Positions 56,884-64,000 of a DNA stretch of 64,000 bases are shown piece after piece. The number at the start of each line of letters is the position of its first letter. Positions within the stretch are counted from its first letter, which is position 1. The stretch covers positions 80,176,001 through 80,240,000 of the forward strand of contig CM044318.1 in NCBI GenBank assembly GCA_024291935.2. Direction: 5' to 3'. Origin of the DNA: Okapia johnstoni. Lineage: Eukaryota; Chordata; Mammalia; Artiodactyla; Giraffidae. Below the pieces are notes generated by a model. It did not search any database. It had not been told where the DNA came from and worked only from the letters and a program-made list of their open reading frames with translations. The position numbers and the translations under genes were made by a program.

Positions 56884-56985
56884 AACAGAGGAGCCTGGTG
56901 GGCTTCTGTGCGTAGGGTTGCACTCATCTCCTGTCTCCTGCATTGGCAGGCAAATTCTTTACCTCTGGCCCTACCTGGGAAGCCC
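56884..56985. mobile_element. Inverted chimera of two Bov-tA fragments
   Basis: The left part (ACAGAGGAGCCTGGTGGGCT) is a + strand Bov-A body piece. The right part (CTCCTGCATTGGCAGGC to TGGGAAGCCCT) is a - strand tRNA head. The two fragments are joined within about 12 bases. Confidence 0.8.
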
Positions 56986-56989
56986 TGAA

Positions 56990-58080
56990 ACACGTTAGTG
57001 ACCCAAACATAAAGACTAAAAATATAAAACTTCCAGAAGAAAATGTAGGAGAAAATATTTTTAACTTTGGGGCAAAGATGTCTTTGATAGAATACGAAAG
57101 GCATGACTATAAAAATCTGATGACTGGTCTGCATCAGAACACCATTAAAAAAAATGGAAACAAGCTATAGAATGGGGAAAATATTTGCAATACATGTGTC
57201 TAACAAAAAAAAAAATTGCATCCAGAGTGTATAAGAAGACAACCCACTAAAAAAGGGCAAAAGAGTTAGACAGACTCCTCCAAAGGAGTCTCTCATGGCT
57301 CACAGACACAAAAAGACACTCAGTGTTATTAGCCATCAAGACAGTGCAAATTACAACCACGATGAGATGCCAACATACAGGGAATAGCTGAGATTAGAGA
57401 CTGAGAATACCAAGTATTGGGAAGAAGAGAAAACAACGGGGACTCCCATACATAATTGCTGGGAACGCAAAAACTGATGCAAGCTCTTTGGAAAACAGTT
57501 TGGTTGTTTCTTATAAAGGTAAACATACACGTATCATATAACCCAGTAACTCCACACCTGGATTATTTCCTAGGATAAATGAAAACACATGTCTGCAGAA
57601 AGACGTGAAAGTAGTGTTCATAGTAAATTTGTGATAATCCAAAACTTGACACAACCCACACATTCATCAACAGGTGGATAAGCAGTTGGGGTATATTCTG
57701 TAGGATTCCATGTATGTGAAATGGTTGACTTAAAAAAGACAAAATTAGTCTGTAGTGACAAAAAGTGAATTGATATTTACTTAGGTTTGGGGTAGTGGAC
57801 ACAATAAAGAGGCACAAAGAAACATTTTGGGAGTGATAGAAATGCTGTGTATTTAATTGTAGTGGTGGTTCTCAGGTATATTGTCTTAACTAATCAAACT
57901 GCATGCTTCTGATGAGTGCATTTTACATAACAATGTGAGTATGTTTAACACAGTTGAACTGTACACTTGAAAATGGTTAACATGATAATGCTTATGTTGT
58001 TTGTTTTTTGCCACAATTTTTAAACAGTGAGCACATGGTGAAAAAAAAAAGATGCATTTTATTTCATATAAATTAAAGCT
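56990..58080 (+). mobile_element. Old L1 3' region
   Basis: AAATATAAAACTTCCAGAAG, ATTACAACCACGATGAGATG and GAACTGTACACTTGAAAATG are L1 ORF2/3' UTR landmarks in order. Many stops and indels; a relic only. Confidence 0.85.
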
Positions 58081-58515
58081 GAATAATGTCAATTTACAAG
58101 TGAAGCTGTAAATCTCTAAGATCTATTCTAGCTTCTGGACATCTTGACAAATACTCAGAATTATATATTTTTTACCATTATTGAGAATTCTTCACTTTTC
58201 CACAGTGCCCCATCTTCAGAGGCATCTTAAGATGACTTCAGAAGTGGAGTCTTTAAAGTTTAATGTACCATGGACTTGTTGACAATCTGTGAACCCTGTG
58301 GGCTCATCCAAATAACATTTTATAAAGGAATGAATACATAAAATTTTGAAAGAAAACAATCATATTAAAATTTTGCCAAAATATTTTAATATATGTTTGC
58401 AGTATAGTGATATATGTGCTTTGCTATTAACACATTAAATAACAAAGAATAGTGACAATCTCAGAATTTACTATCATTTCAAAAGATGAGCCCAAACAAG
58501 ATTTGGAATATCTGT

Positions 58516-58828
58516 GTTGCGGTTGTTCAGTTGCTCAGTTGTGTCCGACTGTTTGCGACCCCATGGACTGCGGCACGCCAGGCTCCTCTATCCTTCATTG
58601 TCCCCCAGTTTGCTCAAACTCATGTCCATCGAGTTGGTGATACCATCCAACCATCTCATCCTCTACCATCCCCTTCTCCTCCTGCCTTCAATCATTCCCA
58701 GCATCAGAGTCTTTTCCAGTGAGTCAGGTCTTTGCATCAGATGGCCAAAGTACAGGAGCTTCAGCTTCAGCATCCTTCCAATGAATATTCAGGGTTGATT
58801 TCCTTTGGGACTGACTGGTTTGATCTCC
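58516..58828 (-). mobile_element. BovB LINE fragment with perfect 13-bp target duplication
   Basis: A 5'-truncated BovB 3' end flanked by identical TTGGAATATCTGT at 58503-58515 and 58829-58841. The duplication shows it arrived in truncated form. Confidence 0.95.
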
Positions 58829-58841
58829 TTGGAATATCTGT

Positions 58842-59821
58842 ATCAACTGTAAAATGATGTGAAGTTACCTGTGATTTCCGTTGGTGATAAAGTTATCGGC
58901 TGACTAATACCCCCTATAATCTAGTAATTGAAGGTAATGCTTAAATTTTAGTGAAAACCAGGACATTTTCACCCAAATTCATAGACTGGATTCTGTCTGT
59001 GAAATGCAGTTTGTGGGGTGGGCAAGAAGAGCGTGAGGAAGGTCCATCTGGAAGTCTCATGGAGGGCTGGTTTAACCTCCCTTCTCCTTTAAATAGCTTC
59101 TCTGAAATGGGGTACAATGAGGGGGGTCTCATGGATTCCCTCCACTCTGGAGTGCTCAGCTCCTGCACAAATTGGCGAGTGCTGGCCGAAAGATGGGTTG
59201 GCTGAGTTAAGAGTGGTGTGAACGGGTGTCCAAGCTCTTCTGGAGGCAGGCTGGACACAGGGCAGACCCTCCCTCCCGCCTCCCACGTGGCTCCAGTGCC
59301 CCCAGGCGGGTTGCATCACGATGGCAGGACAGGGCCACCCCCAGAGCCCACCCCACAGCCACCCCTCTGGCTCTTGCTGCCTCGAAGGTGTCCTCCACCC
59401 AGGTCCCCCGGCTTTGCCTTCAAAGTGGTTTGCCTTCTGCCCTGAAAAATTCCCCGAGGAAAAGAAACACAAAGTGGTGGTTACCTGCTGAAATTCCTGA
59501 CATATTTACCCCGGACTGAGGCCCAGGGAGGGGAGTGGACCCAGCTTGGGTCACCAGGAAGCAGGTGAAAGGGCTGGGATCTGATTCAGGTTCAGGCTTG
59601 CCCATTCTCTCCTCCCCTGAGACGCAGGGTGTGAAGGAGGACCAGAATCACAGGAGGCCCCCAGGTAGCCTGTCTCTGGACACATAGGTGGTTAGAGGTA
59701 GGGCGGGCCTTGGAGATCACCAGATATACTTTTATAGATGGGAGAAAGGGAAGGAGGAGGAGAAGGGAGGAGGCGCCGGGCTACACCACCAGCTGGAGGT
59801 GACGAAACATTACTTTGGTCC
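58842..59821. other. Downstream intergenic, no gene recognised
   Basis: GC-richer segment at 59220-59440 with a CTCF-like match at 59297-59309 on the - strand. Open frames here overlap on both strands and carry no recognisable domain. Confidence 0.5.
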
Positions 59822-59945
59822 TAGGTTAGTGGTTCCCAAGCCTGACCAGGTACCAGAATCCCCTGCAGCAATTGTTCTAAACACAACTCCTGCGACCAGT
59901 CCCAAACCTGCACATCAGAACCTCTGCTCAGGGGCCCGGCAACTG
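59822..59945 (+). mobile_element. hAT-Charlie relic, MER5-like fragment
   Basis: TTAGTGGTTCCCAAGCCTGA with ACCAGAATCCCCTGCAGC and GCACATCAGAACCTCTG resembles one half of a MER5-type element; the right end is degraded. Confidence 0.5.
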
Positions 59946-59999
59946 CCCTGTTGCTAAGCAACTCAGGCTCTCCAGTGTGTGGCCAGGATCAGGGACCAT

Positions 60000-60411
60000 G
60001 CTGCTGCTGCTGCTGCTGCTGCTAAGTCGCTTCAGTCGTGTCCGACTCTGTGTGACCCCATAGACGGCAGCCCACCAGGCTCCTCCTTCCCGGGGATTCT
60101 CCAGGCAAGAATACTGGAGTGGGTTGCTGTTTCCTTCTCCAATGCATGCATGCATGCTAAGTCGCTTCAGTCATGTCCGACTCTGTGTGACCCTATAGAT
60201 GGCAGCCCACCAGGCTCCTCTGTCCCTGGGATTCTCCAGGCAAGAATACTGGAGTGGGTTGCCATTTCCTTCTCCAATGTATGCATGCATGCAAAGTCGC
60301 TTCAATCATGTCCGACTCTGTGTGACCCCATAGACGGCAGCCCACCAGGCTCCTCCATCCACAGGATTCTCCAGGCAAGAATACTGGAGTGGGTTGCCGT
60401 TTCCTTCTCCA
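60000..60411 (-). mobile_element. Bov-A trimer with 135-bp period and (CTG)n edge
   Basis: Three reverse-oriented Bov-A units start at 60023, 60158 and 60293, exactly 135 bases apart. Each reads TCGCTTCA to TTTCCTTCTCCA, joined by ATGCATGCATGC linkers. A (CTG)7 run borders the left side. Usual Bov-A2 is a dimer, so this copy has an extra unit. The + strand is open for 230 codons across it, which is a repeat artefact. Confidence 0.92.
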
Positions 60412-61924
60412 TAGCCCTGAGCCATTCCCCGGTGTGCCCTGGAAGGGGCTGGGCGGGGACCTCTGGACCCTGCGCTGGGCTCTCGTGGTGTGGTGGGCAG
60501 ACGGGAGGGCAGGAGAATATTCTTCCCTTGGGGCGGGAGAACGGACCTCAAATAGGTGCTAGTTTAAGGAAAACCATAAGCCTTGAGCCAATCTTTCCTT
60601 TTCGTTGGGAAAATCTAGACCTAAGGGATACGGGGCAAGGGAGGGGATGGCAGGGGGACTTCCTTAGGTAAAGCATCATTCTAGCTCTCCGATTCTCTCT
60701 GGTAGGACCAAAGAAGGTCAGAGGCTGCATCTTACTCATTTCTATCTCCCAAGCGCTCAGCCCAGAGCCAGGTACACAGCAGGCACTAAATAAATGCTCC
60801 TGCAATTGAATTTCCATTATCAGCTATACTGAGTGAGAGGTGCTTTCACAACAGATTTTTTTTTCTGTCTCCTCCTGAGTTTCCACAGACACCGGGAGCT
60901 GCTCAGAAAGCTGCATTCCAAGTCAAAATACTCATTATGACACACGCTGTTTGCACTTTCCACAATCCCAGTCATCACCCCATAATGTGTGTGAGGAGGA
61001 AAACCAGCCGCTCTCGGAAACGCAGCTGTGTGGCTGAGATCAGAGCCTTGCTGCCACAGGCAGTGACCTTTCCGGGCGCTTCTCTGTTGACCATGACCTG
61101 GCCAGTGGATCTTCAGCCAGGCAAGAGCCAGTTATGTAACTGACCTTGCCAGTTACATCTCAGGCAAGGTCAAGAAGCCCAAGGACCCCAGGGGAGAGAA
61201 TCACCACCCTCTAACCCCTACATATGCTAATTGCAGCCTGTTTATTTGCAATGCTGGGGACCCTTTCAGCCATCTGGAGCGACATAGAAATCCCTCTCTC
61301 TGACATTTTCCCTGTTTATCTCATTAAAAAAAAAATAGCTGCACAGTACAGAAGTTTGCTCCTGGTCTCATTAGCTGCCTTCTCGTAATTTCAGGTTTTT
61401 GAGCAAGCTCAAGGCAGAGCCTCTGATGGAAATTAAACTCGAAGAGAAAGAGAACAAGAAAAACGCGTAGGAGTTGGATAATTGCATGCCTGTGTCTCTA
61501 GCGGTGGGCCCAGGCAAACAGAGCAGCAGATGGGGTCTAAATTGAAGGAAAAATGGAAATGAAGCTCGACTCAAATGGTGATCAGAGCAAGTCCTGAGAA
61601 CGGCTCTGGGCAAGCCTCTAGCTCTCCATCTAGTGTTCGGTGACTTTACCTGTTGATTGATTGGCTCTGACGTTCCCCCCCGCCCAACCTCCTCTCTCTC
61701 CTCTTGGCCGGGAGAGGGTTCTGGCACCTGCTCCCAGGGCTGCAGGTCACTGGACACGAGCCAGGGAACACTTGGCCTGCACTTTCCCTCCCTGCCTCTC
61801 CCGCCAGCTGCACTCACTTTCATCCAGTCAGCTGCAAATCTAACCAGGGCATTTGAGGGCTCTGGACTCTCATAAAGCAGGTGCTAGATTTTTTTTTTAA
61901 CCTCGAATCCTGCTTAGCTTGTCC
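60412..61924. other. Downstream intergenic, repeat-poor
   Basis: Apart from an L2-like end at 60715, the region is unique. The 60890-61480 part is AT-rich with TATGCTAATTGCAG and looks like a candidate conserved element. Confidence 0.55.
60715..60815 (+). mobile_element. L2-like 3' end
   Basis: CCCAAGCGCTCAGCCCAGAG, then ACACAGCAGGCACTAAATAA and ATGCTCCTGCAATTGAA, the usual L2 terminal arrangement. Confidence 0.5.
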
Positions 61925-62125
61925 TCAGCGTGGGCAAGAGGAAAAGTCACGGACTTTGGAATCAGAACGACCCGGTATGGAATCCACTCATTGCCATCTT
62001 TGGGACTTTTAACCTCTCAGAGCCACCATCAGTAAAACAGTGATAATAACACCCAAACTGTTAGAAAGAGTAAATGTGCTATCTCTGGGAAGAGTTGGTA
62101 CACAGTAGGCACTCCATGTATATCA
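61925..62125 (+). mobile_element. MIR SINE relic
   Basis: GGACTTTGGAATCAGAACGA, TCAGTAAAACAGTGATAATA and ACACAGTAGGCACTCCATGT; near full length, ends at the BovB fragment. Confidence 0.8.
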
Positions 62126-62130
62126 GCTTC

Positions 62131-62705
62131 CTTGTTGTTGTTGTTCAGTAAGTCATGTCCAGCTCTTTGCCACCCCAAGGACTGCAACATGCCAGGCTTT
62201 CCTGTCCTGTACTATCTCCTGGGGTTTGCTCAAACTCATGTCCATTGAGTCAGTGATGCCAGCCAACCATCTCATCCTCTGCCACTCCCTTCTCCCCCTG
62301 CCCTCAATCTTTCCCAGCATCACCATCTTTTTCACCGAGTTGTTTCTTCGCATCAGGTAGCCAAAGTATTAGAGCTTCAGCCTCAGCATCAGTCCTTCTA
62401 ATGAATGTTCAGGGTTGATTTCCTTTAGGATGGACTGGTTTGATCTCCTTGCAGTCCAAGAGAGAGTCTTCTCCAGCACCACAGTTCGCAGGCATCAATT
62501 CTTCAGGGCTCAGCCTTCTTTATGGTCCAACTCTCACATCCATACATGACTAGTGGAAAAACCATAGCTTTGAATATACAGACCTTTGTCAGCAAAGTGA
62601 TGTCTCTGCTTTTTAATACACTGTCTCCGTCTGTCATAGCTTTTCTTCTGAGGAACAAGTGTCTTTTCATTTCATGGCTGCCTCCAATTTCCGAGAACTC
62701 CATAA
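62131..62705 (-). mobile_element. BovB LINE fragment, longest in the window
   Basis: About 575 bp from (TTG)n-TTCAG at the left. On the - strand the distal part reads VMYGCESWTIKKAEP, which is diagnostic of the BovB reverse-transcriptase C-terminus. It is truncated upstream. Confidence 0.93.
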
Positions 62706-63534
62706 TGTCCTCTGAAGTGAAGGTCAGATTATTGGGGAGTTTGGGAATTGCTAGCTTTTCAGGGTTATCTCTCTGGAAGAGACAGAGTGGCTCAGTGAGA
62801 GGAGACCTGTGGGTGTGAGTCCCCTGTGATGTTGGTCATGGTCCCGATCCTTTTGGGTCTCCATGTCCCTGGTGCCATCACAGATGTGATAACACCATTC
62901 CAGGCCAGAACTGCTCAGCTGACAAGGCTGAGTTCTGGGGAGTTAAGGTGTAAGAACAAGCTCCATAAACTGATAAAAGGAGACATTTACCAGTAAAGTA
63001 AATCTTTAAAGTAAATGGTATCTTTAAAGTAGATGGTATTTAAGTAAATCTTTACTGGTAGAAGGAGACCAAATTGGCCTTTTATGGGAACAGGCAGCTC
63101 TGGAAACCCACAGAGGAACAGAGTTCTCAAGGACTTTTATTGGAGACTCCATGTGGGCTGGTGGCATGACTTTGGTGCAGCTGGTATGGGAAGAGCTACA
63201 GATCTGGAGCTTGAAGAGTCTCGCTGACATGCACCTGCCGTGTAACTTCAGGCAGCTTCCTTACCTGACACTGGCAAACAGAAATACCTTGTGGTAATGG
63301 ATGTAGATGCTCTTTATAAACTGCAAAGCACCGATCCACCTGTTGGTTGTTTTGCCTTCTTCACTCTAGCTCCAAGGATACTCAGCTCAGCAACATGTAC
63401 TGGTTGGTACTTAGTTTAAAATCCCTGTAGAAGGGAGGATACTCAGCCCCTCCCTGAAAGCCCATTTATGTCCAAACATCCTTTGAAGCAATTAACCTCT
63501 ACAAGATGGTATTTAATGCAGATCAGGGTCTGAG
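62706..63534. other. Downstream intergenic, no feature recognised
   Basis: Contains a small local repeat of TCTTTAAAGTAAATGGTA/TCTTTAAAGTAGATGGTA near 63003-63045 and nothing else recognised. Confidence 0.5.
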
Positions 63535-63990
63535 AATAATGGCTCCCTAAAGATAATCCCTCAAGCCTGTGAATATGTTACTTTACATGGCATAAGGGAC
63601 TTTGCAGATATAATTGAGTTGGGAATCTTATCCTGGAATATTATCTTGGATTACTTAGACAAGCCTAATGTAATCATAGGGTCCTTAAAAGATGGAAAGA
63701 AGACAGAAGCGGGGGAGTCAGGAAAGGACAAAGGAAGCAGGGGTCAGATCCAGAGAGAGACTGGAGAGGCTGTGCTGCTGGCTTTGAGTGGAGGAAGGGG
63801 CCCTGGGATGCAGGCAGCCTCTGGAAGCTGGAGAAGGCAAGTGCGTTCTCCCCTAGGACATCCAGAAAGAACGGAGTCCTGACATCTCGATTTTAGCCCA
63901 TTGAGACTCATTTTGGACTTTGGAGCAACACATCTAGAAGACAATAAGTCTGTGTTGCTTTAAGGTGCCAGATTTGTGTAACTGGTTACA
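63535..63990 (+). mobile_element. MaLR/MLT1-like LTR relic at right edge
   Basis: CTTTGCAGATATAATTGAGT, GGCAGCCTCTGGAAGCTGGA, TTTTAGCCCATTGAGACTCA and TGTGTTGCTTTAAGGTGCCA follow the order seen in MLT1-type LTRs. It may continue past the window. Confidence 0.65.
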
Positions 63991-64000
63991 CCAGCAAAAA

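Noticed and set aside
59979..60671. 230-codon frame with a threefold internal repeat
   Set aside because: Translation of the Bov-A trimer in the strand opposite to the SINE; no independent coding evidence.
1..64000. CRISPR arrays, operons, bacterial promoters or prophage
   Set aside because: No regularly spaced direct repeats with unique spacers and no prokaryotic gene organisation; the window is vertebrate nuclear DNA.

Overview
The window is ruminant nuclear DNA, most likely from a bovid. Its interspersed repeats include many tRNA-Glu-headed Bov-tA/Bov-A SINEs, several 5'-truncated BovB (RTE-class) LINE fragments and older cetartiodactyl CHR-type SINEs. These lie over a background of mammal-wide MIR, L2, L1, hAT-Charlie and MaLR-type relics. 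There are no prokaryotic features. The sequence alone does not separate cattle, buffalo, sheep and goat.

One protein-coding gene is supported: GPR26, an orphan class A GPCR, on the + strand in three coding exons. Exon 1 (22984-23652) lies in a CpG island and encodes TM1-TM5. Exon 2 (33844-33957) encodes the end of the third intracellular loop and TM6. Exon 3 (46889-47120) encodes TM7 and the C-tail. Introns are about 10.2 and 12.9 kb. All junctions are GT-AG, and the exons join into a 337-residue protein, the length I know for human GPR26. The exception is one extra G in a GGG run at 23375-23377, which shifts the frame just after codon 131. It is either an assembly error or a real disabling allele. 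The shifted frame stays open through exons 2 and 3.

Layout: 1-22.4 kb is upstream intergenic DNA, with repeats and some low-repeat, AT-rich islands that look like candidate conserved non-coding elements. From 22.4 to 22.98 kb is the probable promoter/5' UTR, with a Z-DNA-prone TG/CG run, a polypurine tract, a CpG island and two short upstream ORFs. From 23.65 to 46.89 kb are the two introns, which hold a C-rich minisatellite (34.83-35.42 kb), microsatellites and a pair of palindromic MITE-like elements. From 47.1 to about 50.2 kb is the probable 3' UTR and flank with candidate poly(A) signals. From 50 to 64 kb is downstream intergenic DNA, with nested LTR-like relics, an old L1, a 135-bp-period Bov-A trimer and a MaLR-type LTR at the right edge.

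I found no undescribed multi-gene system. The points most worth checking are the GPR26 frameshift, the uORF pair, the tandem splice acceptor, the intron 2 minisatellite and the candidate conserved elements.
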